A stretch of DNA of 64,000 nucleotides, taken from NCBI GenBank assembly GCA_949317995.1, contig OX439041.1, positions 8,320,001 to 8,384,000 on the forward strand, written 5' to 3'. This document shows, in pieces, positions 31,398 to 46,355 of the stretch (its first letter is position 1; each line of letters starts with the position of its first letter). This DNA is from Acholoe squamosa. Lineage: Eukaryota; Annelida; Polychaeta; Phyllodocida; Polynoidae. The position numbers and the translations under genes are program-made. The notes beneath the pieces were generated by a model. It saw nothing but the letters and a program-made list of their open reading frames with translations, had not been told where the DNA came from and did no database searches.

Positions 31398-31822
31398 TGG
31401 CCTGACATTATCTACCTTCTAACTACCCTGGATCGATATGGTATACATAGGGGGAGTGACACCATCAAGTGAACAGCCCTCTGAAGGTTCTGCCCACCCG
31501 AGGGGGGAACGAACCCCTAAAGTAGAAATACCTCTTTATGTATGTTGAGGGCCCTAGCGGTTAAGTTCTACCATTTTTCATTTAAACATGGATTTAAAAA
31601 AGGAAAATGGCAAAGGTAAGTCAACACTACTCTATACTAATCACCTATATACTATTCTAACAATCATCACACACTGTAAAATATAACTGATGAATCTACC
31701 AGGGATACTTGTAAAACTGAACAGTGAACCACCATAATTGTATAGAAAGGAGCCAGGGTAGTTTTTACAAGAATCCCCAGATTTCACTGTTAATGAAGTA
31801 GAAATTCTTAACCTACCTTAAT
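31398..31822 (-). other. 3' flank of the secreted peptide gene
   Basis: On the minus strand this follows the stop codon. No close AATAAA; the nearest is at about 31210. 31680-31800 resembles 44960-45080 (ATCTACCAGGGRT, AACTGAACAGTG, ACACCATAA, TTTTTACAAGAA in order), a dispersed repeat or a shared 3' region. Confidence 0.4.
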
Positions 31823-34295
<2,473 letters not shown>

Positions 34296-34342
34296 GCTTC
34301 AATCTTCTTTTCTAAAAACCATTTAAAGGAAATGAATGTAGA

Positions 34343-34354
34343 GCTATATATAAG
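34343..34354 (-). promoter_or_regulatory. TATA box of the secreted peptide gene
   Basis: On the minus strand TTATATATAGCTC lies about 50 bases before the start codon, a normal spacing for a TATA promoter with a very short leader. Confidence 0.5.
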
Positions 34355-34359
34355 CAAAT

Positions 34360-35289
34360 GTCCACAACCATGAAATATATTTGGATTGTATTCCCCGAGT
34401 TGGCATTGGTTGTATCTCAAGATAGGCAGAGTGGGATGTCAGCAATGCGACCGAGGGGAGTGTAAATTACATGGAAGGTGACATTTGCATTCAGGTTTTA
34501 TTATGTTAAAACAAGTAAATTCTACTGAGTCTCAGCTTGTTTACCTCGTCAGAATGACACGTGACCTGACCATGGAATATGGGGATACTGTATTCCATGG
34601 GCCCATGTGATACAGAAGTTCTTGGTTAAACCTATGGAGCTGTCACATAGATCGAAACCCATAGATCTACCAATAGATAATGCTCGTATCTATAGTTGAT
34701 AAGCTGGGCAAACGGGATCATTTATAATGTGTTTGTTTGTTTGTTTAGTTTTACGTCCGGGGGCCATCGAGGAACTCAGACATTCAATTTATAATGTGTG
34801 AACAACAATCCGCTACCTCATACCTGCTCCACAATACATGAACCATGGGTCGTTGGGGAGCACTTGAGAACTGCTATTTCTAGAAATTTTGAAATTCTCG
34901 TGGCCATCATGGATACTCCTTTAAAAAGGTCTAGGCCTCTAAATAATTTTCCTAAAAGTTTAATACAATGTAAGGAACACCAAACCCAGCAAATTGTCGT
35001 GAGTCCTCGTCACCCTGTGTGAAGTGGCTCACACATGTCGCTAGATGGAACACGACGTCGTTATAGCACAAGATCACCAGGAATAGCAATTGCTATGCCA
35101 CATGAGTCTAACACACAGTGGCGAAAGATGACGAAATGAGTTATCACTCGAAAAGGAGTCACCATTGATGACCAATCATGGCGACAGATGACGACAATTT
35201 GCTGGGAAGGATGCAGAGACCCATGGTAGGAAACTATTCTCACTTTCTTAGAGAAGTTGTAGAAATCTTTATATCACTTACGCCTATAT
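34360..35289. other. Upstream spacer, no confident gene
   Basis: TTTGTTTGTTTG at 34733 is a short simple repeat. An ATG in good context at 35178 opens sixteen codons before a GTAGG, but no partner exon is visible. Confidence 0.35.
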
Positions 35290-35317
35290 CAGAAGTATAC
35301 CGAGCCCTGGAGAGGAC

Positions 35318-35812
35318 ATCCGTTTTGTACACTTTATTTTTCGTTTCCACAACTTTTTATTTTCGTTTTAGCAACTTTTTATTTTCGCTACCGCAACTTT
35401 TATTTTCGTTTCTTTAACTTTTATTTTGGGTCTAGGGGGTCTATCTTTGCAGCAGTTGCCCAGACTCAAATTATAACTTGTGAAAACGAAAAAAAAAGCT
35501 GCAGAAACGAAATAAAAGTTGCCGAAACAAACTCTAGAAAACTCTAAAGGGGGAGGTGAGGCACGACCCATATTTGCCCTCTAAATATGTTCCAGAAAAT
35601 GCCCATTCCCTGGGCTTTCCAATGGCGAACGAATTTTTCAAATATTCCTAATAGAACCAAAGTTTTGAAAAAAGAAAAAAAAAGTTGCGAAAACAAAAAT
35701 TAAAGTTGCGGAAACGAAAATTTAACTTGAGGAAACGAAAATTCAGCTTGTGGAAACAAAATTAGAACTTGCGGAAACAAAATTGAACTTGTGAAAACAA
35801 ACCCTAAAAAAA
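35318..35812. repeat. Inverted clusters of a 20-22-bp unit
   Basis: On the left (35330-35430) the unit reads TTTTCGTTTCNNCAACTTTTAT, repeated about four times. On the right (35470-35530 and 35680-35800) its complement (AAAGTTGCGGAAACGAAAATT) is repeated about eight times. The two clusters therefore form a diffuse inverted repeat around 35450. Probably the subterminal arrays of a non-autonomous element. Confidence 0.65.
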
Positions 35813-36462
35813 TGTGTAGAAAAATGTGTAGAAAACTCCTATAAAAAAAACTTTAAAGTGTTTTACCAACCTTGAAGTATACGGCAGCAGTGTGGTTTAG
35901 ATATCTACCTGTTCGTGACTTGGGCACTTGGAGTGGAATGGTTGAGGAGAAAATTACCCCTTCCTTAAGAAGAGGAATCTTAGTGCCCTGAGGCTGAATC
36001 GTTGTAGTTTACTGTTACATATTCTACTGTAAATCCGGAATAGTTGGCTGACCTGGCACAGCACGTTTGTTTATGTTAAGCGATAGTTCCACAGGCGTAA
36101 ATAGGTCAGATTAGAGTTTTTTCTACACGTTTAATTACTCTAGTTCATCACTGGTCCCTACCTGATTGAAATAAGATTGCATGCTTTCTAGGAACAGATA
36201 AACCAAAAGAGGCTACACAAAAGCATGTACTATATGCAAAGACTTAAAGTTAACTCAATTTTTCTCCAAATGTTCAAGAATTTTAATATTTAGGGAGACC
36301 CATATGTAAAAAAAAAAAGAAACTTCTCACAACCATTTACATCAAAACACATGGATGATTGTAAATAATGGAAATGACTTTAAAAGAAATAATCTCATGA
36401 CAACTACAGGCAAAACACTTTTGAATGTCCGCCATGTTTTTCTGCAAAAAGAAAGCATCAAA
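35813..36462. other. Spacer, nothing recognised
   Basis: AT-rich, no exon, RNA gene or element that I can support. Confidence 0.35.
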
Positions 36463-36604
36463 ATAGCATATCTTTATAGAAATTTTGGTCTTATAAAAGA
36501 GAAATGAAAAGAGAATGCCTGAAACATATTCCCATCAATTTAAAATTGTCGAAATTTTGTTCTTATAAACGAGAAATGAAAAGAGAATGCCTGAAACGTA
36601 TTCC
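36463..36604. repeat. Two tandem copies of about 68 bp
   Basis: GAAATTTTGGTCTTATAAA through GCCTGAAACATATTCC occurs twice with few changes. The second copy abuts the left edge of the 3.1-kb duplication. Confidence 0.75.
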
Positions 36605-39600
36605 AATCTAATTATCTTCTCAAAACAATTTAAAATTGTGAGGCCATAAGTTCTGGCTTATGCAAATTCATCCGGACGGTAACCACGTAACGTAGTAAAT
36701 TACCAACGTAAAGTGTCACGTGCACACGGACCGCGCCATACTGTGCCGGGGACAATTTTGTATGCTCCAGTGTTGCGTTCACCATTCAATGTCTAAATTC
36801 TCCCAAAATATGGCATTCATGGCAATATTATTCGCACAGTATAATGGGATGACAGAGAAGATAATGCCATGTCTGTCAGTAAGAGATTGGGACAGTATTA
36901 CCGCCGTAATCTGCATTTGAAAACGTGCAGGGCTCCAGTGTAGCATTTTTATTATGGTACGTAAGGGGGAGCGTAGAGGGCAGAGCACCACTTTGTCCCC
37001 GGCTTCCGTGTGTGGACATCGGACCGTTGCCGTAGTTACGGGACTTTTCGTCTCAATGATATTGAGATTTGGAGAGTGATGTTGCTTTCACTTTTAGACA
37101 CATAATCAAGTAACTACCCTGCTAGCACCAAATGCTGTCTTTTTTACGTAAATAAGATGTAAATTGCACACGCTGTGCTAGCTGGGTAGGCAATGTCATG
37201 TTACTTGGTAACATCATGTCACTAGGCAACGTCAGTGGCGTCGTGAAAGGGGCCATAGTTTACCGTGAACACAGGCCATAGTTTACCGTGAACACAGGCC
37301 ACAGTTTGCCGTGAACACAGGCCACAGTTTGCCGTGAACACAGGCCACAGTTTGCCGTGAACACAGGCCACAGTTTGCCGTGAACACAGGCCACAGTCTA
37401 CCGTGAACACAGGCCATAGTTTACCGTGAACACAGGCCATAGTTTACCGTGAACACAGGCCACAGTTTGCCGTGAACACAGGCCATAGTTTGCCATGAAC
37501 ACAGGCCACAGTTTACCATGAACACAGGCCACAGTTTGCCGTGAACACAGGCCACAGTTTACCATGAACACAGGCCATAGTTTGCCGTGAACACAGGCCA
37601 TAGTTTACCATGAACACAGGCCACAGTTTGCCGTGAACACAGGCCACAGTTTACCATGAACACAGGCCATAGTTTGCCGTGAACACAGGCCATAGTTTGC
37701 CGTGAACACAGGCCACAATTTGCCGTGAACACAGGCTATAGTTTGCTGTGAAAGTACCAGTATTTTAATGATTGATTTACATTTAGGCTGCCCCCCCCCC
37801 GCTAGTGCCTTCGGCACTAGTGTATTATAAATTGTCAGATTAGGGCTATTCCGACCGATTGTTCACCTATGTAACCAGTGCTTTACAGGAAGCAGCAGTG
37901 TCAAAGGTTTGACACAGCCTTCTCTGGGTAGAGCGATACAAATGTATGCCATGTCATGTATGCGTGAGACAAATCAATAAAGTCATTAAACCACACTCCC
38001 AATATCTTTTTTAAGCTGCACCATGGTTTCATCTTCGCATATAAGACACGCCTTATATGCTTATATGCAAGGTTTTAAAGCTTTTCGGAGGCCATAAGTT
38101 CTGGCTTATGCAAATAAACAGAGTTCCACAAGATTTACTCAAAACTGAGTGTTTCTTCACGAGATAGCCTCAAAGCAGGATTTCACTCAGCTTCACCTTG
38201 TGGAATTCGGCTATTGAGTGAAGAAACTTTCAGTTTGGAGTAATTTAAGTGGATCTCTATATTTATTTCATGTTTTGTCTGTAAAAGAGCCCTCAAAAAT
38301 TACTTTTGGTTGAGGGGTTTGAGGCTATTTTGAGCATGTCACAGTGAGTCACAGTGAAGAATGGGGCCATGGGGAATAGGATTCAGTGTCTTTATGCCCT
38401 TGTGAGGAAATAAGCAAATGTCAACGACCATGGAATATTTCTGCATTGTATTCTCGAAGTGAGTCTGCCGTATTCAACGAGGCCTTATAGGAATGCGATG
38501 CAAAAATATTCCATGAGAGTTGACATTTGCATCTATGTCATGGCCCTATGGGGTTAATTTGCTTTAAAATAGAGAAACACAGCTCAGATCTGTTCAGAAT
38601 CCAAGATGGTGGACACCCATAGAATACAGCAACCATGTAATCCATCCCCCCATCGAATATGACATGTCCAGTACTGTTCTATAGTAACTGTCGTATCTGC
38701 CATGACATAATGGGTGTTTCCATACAAATCTATAGTAGGGCACATTCCTAACATGAAATAAAAGGATTTACTGTACCCTTCATTTATTCTGTAGACTAAT
38801 TATGGTTGAACAAAGTAACACTTCTCCCTCCAAACATGTGAAAGATTAAGGTAACAATAATAGTGATTACACACCTCTGGCCATAAGAAATAACACAGTT
38901 TTTAATTGGTAGCAATAAACAATTTATCAAATTGTGCTATCAACTCTCCCGATTATGAGGACACAGATTGTGAAATATGACACATTTTTCTCTCACTGTT
39001 GATTTGGTAATTTGACAGGTGACCAGAACTTGAATACAGTGTGGCCTTTGATGACAGTGATGGATGACTGTTGTTGTTGTTGTTGTTGTTATTATTGTTG
39101 CACCTTTGAGGCGAAAACAAATAAGTGATCTCATACACCATGTCAGTCCTTACCTGCCACTAAAGCCGCTCAAACAAAACTTGTTTCTCATCATAAAGTC
39201 ATGAAAAAGGTGACGAGAGAGGATTTTCTTTCTGCCTGAGCAGTTTATCAAGGCATGATATCTATGCATCGCGGGCCCATCATGGATGGCCATGCATAAG
39301 AAAACTGCATTCTCATAGTAAAGTTATCATCATTATTTTAAAATTTTGAGAAACTCCCTGGACCAGGATCTTTCATTTGATACCAAACTTGAGTAGTTTT
39401 GATCATATTTTATTCCACATTTCTGAAATGCGCTAAAGAACAATATCTCAAATGTTTTTTTCTGAAGTGGGCGATGATGGCAAAAAAGTTTTTTTAGCGT
39501 GGCCTAAGTTTTTTGGTAGGTCCTACCATCAAATCAATCTAAACTAATGATACTACTACACAAGACGCTATAGGCTATGTTTTATGTAAGTGTAGGAGGT

Positions 39601-39747
39601 TTCTGACTGGTTTTTGACCGAGGTTTCTGACTGGTTTCTGACTGGCTGCAATATTGGGCTGTAGTTTAAATTCTGTCACAGAAAATATATATTTTTCAAA
39701 TAATGTAGGTTTGTACATTTATTACCTTACCCCATGTACAATTTTTC
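36605..39747. repeat. 3.1-kb tandem duplication, copy 1
   Basis: 3143 bases repeated directly in tandem as 39748-42944, with about one difference per hundred bases in the stretches compared (for example CGTAAAGTG/CGTAACGTG). It contains a 23-bp minisatellite, a GCTAGTGCCTTCGGCACTAG hairpin (37801), a (GTT)n run and a short inverted pair around 38135-38235. AGGCCATAAGTTCTGGCTTA occurs twice inside each copy. I see no protein gene. Confidence 0.95.
37250..37757. repeat. 23-bp minisatellite, copy 1 array
   Basis: About 22 units of GGCCATAGTTTACCGTGAACACA with CAT/CAC, TTTA/TTTG and CGTG/CATG variants. Because 23 is not a multiple of three, all three minus-strand frames stay open in turn (period MACVHGKLWPVFTVNYGLCS); not evidence of a gene. 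Confidence 0.97.
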
Positions 39748-42700
39748 AATCTAATTATCTTCTCAAAACAATTTAAAATTGTGAGGCCATAAGTTCTGGC
39801 TTATGCAAATTCATCCGGACGGTAACCACGTAACGTAGTAAATTACCAACGTAACGTGTCACGTGCACACGGACCGCGCCATACTGTGCCGGGGACAATT
39901 TTGTATGCTCCAGTGTTGCGTTCACCATTCAATGTCTAAATTCTCCCAAAATATGGCATTCATGGCAATATTATTCGCACAGTATAATGGGATGACAGAG
40001 AAGATAATGCCATGTCTGTCAGTAAGAGATTGGGACAGTATTACCGCCGTAATCTGCATTTGAAAACGTGCAGGGCTCCAGTGTAGCATTTTTATTATGG
40101 TACGTAAGGGGGAGCGTAGAGGGCAGAGCACCACTTTGTCCCCGGCTTCCGGTGTGCGGACGTCGGACCGTTGCCGTAGTTACGGGACTTTTCGTCTCAA
40201 TGATATTGAGATTTGGAGAGTGATGTTGCTTTCACTTTTAGACACATAATCAAGTAACTACCCTGCTAGCACCAAATGCTGTCTTTTTTACGTAAATAAG
40301 ATGTAAATTGCACAAGCTGTGCTAGCTGGGTAGGCAATGTCATGTTACTTGGTAACATCATGTCACTAGGCAACGTCAGTGGCGTCGTGAAAGGGGCCAT
40401 AGTTTACCGTGAACACAGGCCATAGTTTACCGTGAACACAGGCCACAGTTTGCCGTGAACACAGGCCACAGTTTGCCGTGAACACAGGCCACAGTTTGCC
40501 GTGAACACTGGTCACAGTTTGCCGTGAACACAGGCCATAGTTTACCGTGAACACAGGCCATAGTTTACCGTGAACACAGGCCATAGTTTACCGTGAACAC
40601 AGGCCATAGTTTACCGTGAACACAGGCCATAGTTTACCGTGAACACAGGCCACAGTTTGCCGTGAACACAGGCCATAGTTTGCCATGAACACAGGCCACA
40701 GTTTACCGTGAACACAGGCCACAGTTTGCCATGAACACAGGCCATAGTTTGCCGTGAACACAGGCCATAGTTTACCATGAACACAGGCCACAGTTTACCA
40801 TGAACACAGGCCACAGTTTGCCGTGAACACAGGCCACAGTTTACCATGAACACAGGCCATAGTTTGCCGTGAACACAGGCCATAGTTTGCCGTGAACACA
40901 GGCCACAATTTGCCGTGAACACAGGCTATAGTTTGCTGTGAAAGTACCAGTATTTTAATGATTGATTTACATTTAGGCTGCCCCCCCCTGCTAGTGCCTT
41001 CGGCACTAGTGTATTATAAATTGTCAGATTAGGGCTATTCCGACCGATTGTTCACCTGTGTAACCAGTGCTTTACAGGAAGCAGCAGTGTCAAAGGTTTG
41101 ACACAGCCTTCTCTGGGTAGAGCGATACAAATGTATGCCATGTCATGTATGCGTGAGACAAATCAATAAAGTCATTAAACCACACTCCAAATATCTTTTT
41201 TAAGCTGCACCATGGTTTCATCTTCGCATATAAGACACGCCTTATATGCAAGGTTTTAAAGCTTTTCGGAGGCCATAAGTGCTGGCTTATGCAAATAAAC
41301 AGAGTTCCACAAGATTTACTCAAAACTGAGTGTTTCTTCACGAGATAGCCTCAAAGCAGGATTTCACTCAGCTACACCTTGTGGAATTCGGCTATTGAGT
41401 GAAGAAACTTTCAGTTTGGAGTAATTTAAGTGGATCTCTATATTTATTTCATGTTTTGTCTGTAAAAGAGCCCTCAAAAATTACTTTTGGTTGAGGGGTT
41501 TGAGGCTATTTTGAGCATGTCACAGTGAGTCACAGTGAAGAATGGGGCCATGGGGAATAGGATTCAGTGTCTTTATGCCCTTGTGAGGAAATAAGCAAAT
41601 GTCAACGACCAGGGAATATTTCTGCATTGTATTCTCGAAGTGAGTCTGCCGTATTCAACGAGGCCTTATAGGAATGCGATGCAAAAATATTCCATGAGAG
41701 TTGACATTTGCATCTATGTCATGGCCCTATGGGGTTAATTTGCTTTAAAATAGAGAAACACAGCTCAGATCTGTTCAAAATCCAAGATGGTGGACACCCA
41801 TAGAATACAGCAACCATGTAATCCATCCCCCCATTGAATATGACATGTCCAGTACTGTTCTATAGTAACTGTCGTATCTGCCATGACATAATGGGTGTTT
41901 CCATACAAATCTATAGTAGGGCACATTCCTAACATGAAATAAAAGGATTTACCGTACCCTTCATTTATTCTGTAGATTAATTATGGTTGAACAAAGTAAC
42001 ACTTCTCCCTCCAAACATGTGAAAGATTAAGGTAACAATAATAGTGATTACACACCTCTGGCCATAAGAAATAACACAGTTTTTAATTGGTAGCAATAAA
42101 CAATTTATCAAATTGTGCTATCAACTCTCCCGATTATGAGGACACAGATTGTGAAATATGACACATTTTTCTCTCACTGTTGATTTGGTAATTTGACAGG
42201 TGACCAGAACTTGAATACAGTGTGGCCTTTGATGACAGTGATGCATGACTGTTGTTGTTGCTGTTGTTGTTGTTGTTGTTGTTCTTATTATTGTTGCACC
42301 TTTGAGGCGAAAACAAATAAGTGATCTCATACACCATGTCAGTCCTTACCTGCCACTAAAGCCGCTCAAACAAAACTTGTTTCTCATCATAAAGTCATGA
42401 AAAAGGTGACGAGAGAGGATTTTCTTTCTGCCTGAGCAGTTTATCAAGGCATGATATCTATGCATCGCGGGCCCATCATGGATGGCCATGCATAAGAAAA
42501 CTGCATTCTCATAGTAAAGTTATCATCATTATTTTAAAATTTTGAGAAACTCCCTGGACCAGGATCTTTCATTTGATACCAAACTTGAGTATATTGATCA
42601 TATTTTATTCCACATTTCTGAAATGCGCTAAAGAACAATATCTCAAATGTTTTTTTCTGAAGTGGACGATGATGGCAAAAAAGTTTTTTTTTAGCGTGGC

Positions 42701-42944
42701 CTAAGTTTATTGGTAGGTCCTACCATCAAATCAATCTAAACTAATGATACTACTACACAAGACGCTATAGGCTATGTTTTATGTAAGTGTAGGAGGTTTC
42801 TGACTGGTTTTTGACCGAGGTTTCTGACTGGTTTCTGACTGGCTGCAATATTGGGCTGTAGTTTAAATTCTGTCACAGAAAATATATATTTTTCAAATAA
42901 TGTAGGTTTGTACATTTATTACCTTACCCCATGTACAATTTTTC
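39748..42944. repeat. 3.1-kb tandem duplication, copy 2
   Basis: 3197 bases. It differs in length from copy 1 mainly through two extra minisatellite units and a longer GTT run. The junction with copy 1 at 39747/39748 is TTTTTC/AATCTAATTATC. The right edge leaves homology at 42944. Confidence 0.95.
40393..40941. repeat. 23-bp minisatellite, copy 2 array
   Basis: About 24 units of the same minisatellite. The variant order differs from copy 1 in the middle of the array, while both array ends match, as expected from expansion after duplication. Confidence 0.97.
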
Positions 42945-43143
42945 GCTAAATTTGTCTCAAGGTTTTGGCATTGAGGGGATAAAAATACTGATACACAGTA
43001 TTTCTTTCATCATAATTTAATGGGCAATAAACTAGACTGTGATTATCCAGTTGACAAAACCCCTTCAGGGCACATTTCACAATGAAAAAATCTTTCCACA
43101 CCTCTTATTTATATAACATTTAGCTATTTTCTGTCTCAGAAAT

Positions 43144-43511
43144 GAAGGTTTCTGACCGGCTGTTATTAAATCCCATCTTTCTGATTAGCCATAGCATGTT
43201 ATTACAAGTTTTTAGTAAACTGATTGCATATGACAGTAAACTCCATCTATTTCTTTCAACAAGGATAGTTAAATCATTACAGTATGGCAGCAGTGAACTG
43301 ATTTAACTCTGCCAGTCGGAAACTTCCGGTCAGAAACCTTCATCTTTGGACAGATAGTAGCCAATTGCTGCCCCTTAGAGGGTATTCAAGATATAGTTTT
43401 ACTTGAAACATGTGCATGAGTTCTATAGGAATACCTGTTCTGTCAGTTTATTATTAAATTCAGCTGTTGACTGCACTTTTATGGCCGGTCAGAAACCGGT
43501 CAGAAACCTTC
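43144..43511. mobile_element. 368-bp MITE-like element with GAAGGTTTCTGACCGG ends
   Basis: The left end GAAGGTTTCTGACCGGC is mirrored by CCGGTCAGAAACCTTC at the right, where the motif is doubled. A further internal copy is at 43329. Related direct copies (GGTTTCTGACTGG) occur near 39600 and 42795 at the end of each 3.1-kb duplicate. No coding capacity. Confidence 0.6.
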
Positions 43512-43544
43512 ACACTCAGACTCGCATCACATTGATGAGACATA

Positions 43545-44159
43545 GGGTAACTTGCCCAGTTCTTGGACAGGTCCAATTCTCGGACGATTTTTTGGAGTTA
43601 GCTCAATGTTATTGCAGGCCATAAACCCTATTTTGTTTTGATTTCCTCTCTTTTATATCTAATAGATGTCTATTCCCAATGGCAAATTGATAAATTTCAA
43701 AGTGTGTGGTGCCCTCTGTTGCTATCACTTGAAACTTGTGTCCGAGAATTGGACCATTGAAAATGCGGTGTCCGGTAATTGGGCACAATGACATGCCTAT
43801 TTCCTGACAATTTTGATAATTGATATTCTAAAAACAAAATTAGAGTGAATATACTAGCAAATTCATCAAGACTTCTAATTCATCAATATCTTATAATGGT
43901 GGTGAACCTGCTTCAACTTGTAAAGATATCTTTAAAATACAGAGACTGTCCGTGAACTGGTACACTGGGCATTTTTGAATGTCTATACAAAACCCCTTAT
44001 AACAACTATAAATATTAGGCTTCAGCTAGGGAGACTTTTTATTATGATACCAAGGGGCCCTATCCATGCATCCTGCTGAGCCTAGATGTAGGAAACAGAG
44101 TTTGGCCAGTTTAGTAGTCTTCCAAAAATAAAACTGTCCGAGAACTGGGCAAGTTACCC
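43545..44159. mobile_element. 615-bp non-autonomous DNA transposon, TA target
   Basis: Ends are GGGTAACTTGCCCAGTTCT... and its inverted copy; 25 of the first 26 bases pair. TA flanks both sides (43543-43544, 44160-44161), as in Tc1/mariner-like insertions. Internal inverted copies of GTCCGAGAATTGGACC-like words occur at 43570, 43741 and 43947. No transposase. Confidence 0.85.
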
Positions 44160-45150
44160 TAGCCTAATGTGATAAGAAAAGCCCATGGTGAACCAATATA
44201 CAAGTTGACATACATAAGTCGACCAATCATCCATCATCGATTAGTTTATGTAGAGACATAAAGATACAATGATTTATGAACAATGTTTAGGGTATGTGGA
44301 AGGTATACCTATTGTAGTTAATGAGGTACAATCAGTTAGTACTTTTATGTTACATGAAAGAAGATTGGAATTACAAGCTAACAAGGCTCAAGTTTGACTG
44401 AAATAGTGCAGTTTCTAGAGAAATTTGAGTTTTCGGAATATTTTGGCTGTTTTCATCAAAATTCATCTTCAAAAAATGTTTTCAGTCAACCTTAGAAAGT
44501 TTATGATTATTTGTCAGTTTAATCGTCAAAGAAAGAATTCATATTCAGCCTAAAGCATATTATTGCTTTAGGCGAGAAATCCCCCAACAATGGGGAGGGT
44601 AGTTATCGTTCAAGCAGCACACCTGTTTCAAAATAAATTGAATTACTCTCCGCTCCCCTGGAGTATATCACAGGTGCACAGACATATAATTGCCTCTCAG
44701 AGAAACATGTCACATTTACACTGTCACCCTGTCTACCTGAGGCAATCTCAGTAATGGCTAAAGACAAGATATTATCAATCTAAGTTTTAATAAGTTATAA
44801 AGATAAGCTGATATACATTTGCCCTAGACTCACCTACATAGGCTGGTAGGGAAGGCCTTATCTCAATGAATAAAAGAACACAGAGAAAATAATAGACACT
44901 GATCATTGACATTACAATATAGCAGCCACTTTCTAAAGGGCTAAGTACCAACTTAGTACCTCACATAGAAGACATGTTAATAAAACCTCTGAAATCTACC
45001 AGGGGTCCTCATAGAACTGAACAGTGGAACACCATAACTGAAAGCACTGAACTAATGTACTTTTTACAAGAAGCTTCAGGTGGCAGTACAGTGGTACACA
45101 AATAAAGGCTACAAGGAATTTCTGTGAAAATATTGATGGTTCTCTGGCAC
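44160..45150. other. Spacer, no gene recognised
   Basis: Contains 44960-45080, similar to the 3' flank of the secreted peptide gene at 31680-31800. I found no matching exons of a paralogue beside it. Confidence 0.4.
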
Positions 45151-45152
45151 CT

Positions 45153-45509
45153 TTGGGAAGAGGAATGCTCTGTTATTTTGACGCCGTTTGTTTTACAGTG
45201 GGGCTAAAGGACCTGCATGTGTTCAGATGTAAAAAATGTGTTGTTGAAATAACAGTGGAAACTTATCCCATAGTTGCAGTGGAATCTTATCCCATAGTTG
45301 CAAAAGAGCCATCATTTCTTTCATGGAGTTTCCTTGTACCACGTAGTGCCATCTGGGGCTTCATTGTAGAAACTGCATTTCTTAAATGTAATATGACTAT
45401 GGCGGTTCACTTTTTAGTTTTAAGAGGAGACCTTGTAAATGCAACAGTTACATTTTGGAGTGCTTACTCTCCTCCACCTCCTCTAAACCCTCAAGATCTC
45501 ATAGTTTAG
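45153..45509 (+). other. Open reading frame of 118 codons, coding status unknown
   Basis: An uninterrupted frame containing a 24-base tandem repeat (ETYPIVAV/ESYPIVAK) and several hydrophobic stretches, without a recognisable domain or good start context. Its amino-acid composition is not obviously biased. I keep it only as a possible gene. Confidence 0.15.
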
Positions 45510-45599
45510 TGGCGGGAGAGGAGATGTGCTAGCAGCCCATATGTTCTTATAATATCTAAAATCCATTGGTTTGAAAAAAAAGTTGACATTTCTAAAATT

Positions 45600-45720
45600 C
45601 CTTAACATAAACGGATGTAGCAAATATATACAGGATGTTCATAAGGCATGTCTTATATGCGTGTCTTATGCCCATGCATAAGGTGCGTCTTATACGCGAG
45701 GAGAATCATCAACAATTTTC
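45600..45720. repeat. GTCTTATATGC-type dispersed motif cluster
   Basis: AAGGCATGTCTTATATGCG, GTGTCTTATGCCCATGCATAAG and GGTGCGTCTTATACGCGAGG follow each other. Similar words occur at 28575, 38045, 41225 and 45875, so this is a family of short palindromic elements. Confidence 0.5.
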
Positions 45721-45764
45721 GTTTGATATATCACAACCCCCCTCTGTGATATATCAAACAGAGC
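45719..45764. repeat. Perfect hairpin TTTGATATATCACA
   Basis: CGTTTGATATATCACA and TGTGATATATCAAACAG are inverted around an eight-base C-rich loop. No TSD recognised. Confidence 0.8.
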
Positions 45765-46227
45765 GGGGAACATAGTGAGTCCAGGGGGCGGGGCATAGCT
45801 ACATACCGCTTTTTGAATTTTGAAAATCCATTCAATAGAACAAAAGTGGCCAAATCCCAACACTCTAGGTGTGTCCTATATGCAGGGTGTGCCATATATT
45901 ACGCTAGTTTGAAATGCAACCCGACACTGATAAAACCTCAAATCAATGTAGCTGTTTGGATTTACGAACATTATCTAGCTCTCGTGTTAACATTGACTAC
46001 TGCCAAACCCAGTGAGCCACATCCGAGTTTATACCACGATTTCGACACTTCCGGTGGGTTTATATGCAGTTTAGCCGTGCATTATTCTGCATATACCACC
46101 CATGTGCATTTTTGAAATTTTTGGTATATACTTTTTCGGTGTCAAGTTGGACTTAGAATATTTTTGGAGACGCTGGCGGACATAGAAATTTAGCCTCGCC
46201 ATTGTTTCAATGTGAAAAATCGTCCCA

Positions 46228-46299
46228 ACTTGTATGAGGATTGAACCCCGGCCGCAGTGGTGGTAGGTGAAGGCCTTAGCCATAGCGCCACACTGAACG
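46228..46299 (-). repeat. tRNA-like module (SINE head or tRNA pseudogene)
   Basis: On the minus strand TGGCGCTATGGCTAAGGC resembles an A box and GGGGTTCAATCC a B box, about 45 bases apart as in a tRNA. The acceptor stem is not intact. Confidence 0.5.
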
Positions 46300-46355
46300 C
46301 TGATGAAATCCAATGCGAAGGTAAATAAGTTCTAACCTGCTATGTTTCCAGTCAG

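Noticed and set aside
35178-35225. ATGGCGACAGATGACG as a first exon
   Set aside because: Good start context but a poor donor and no phase-compatible exon downstream.
37222-40922. Minus-strand open frames with CVHGKLWPVF repeats
   Set aside because: A 23-bp minisatellite read in successive frames; no start context, no splice signals, no recognisable protein.
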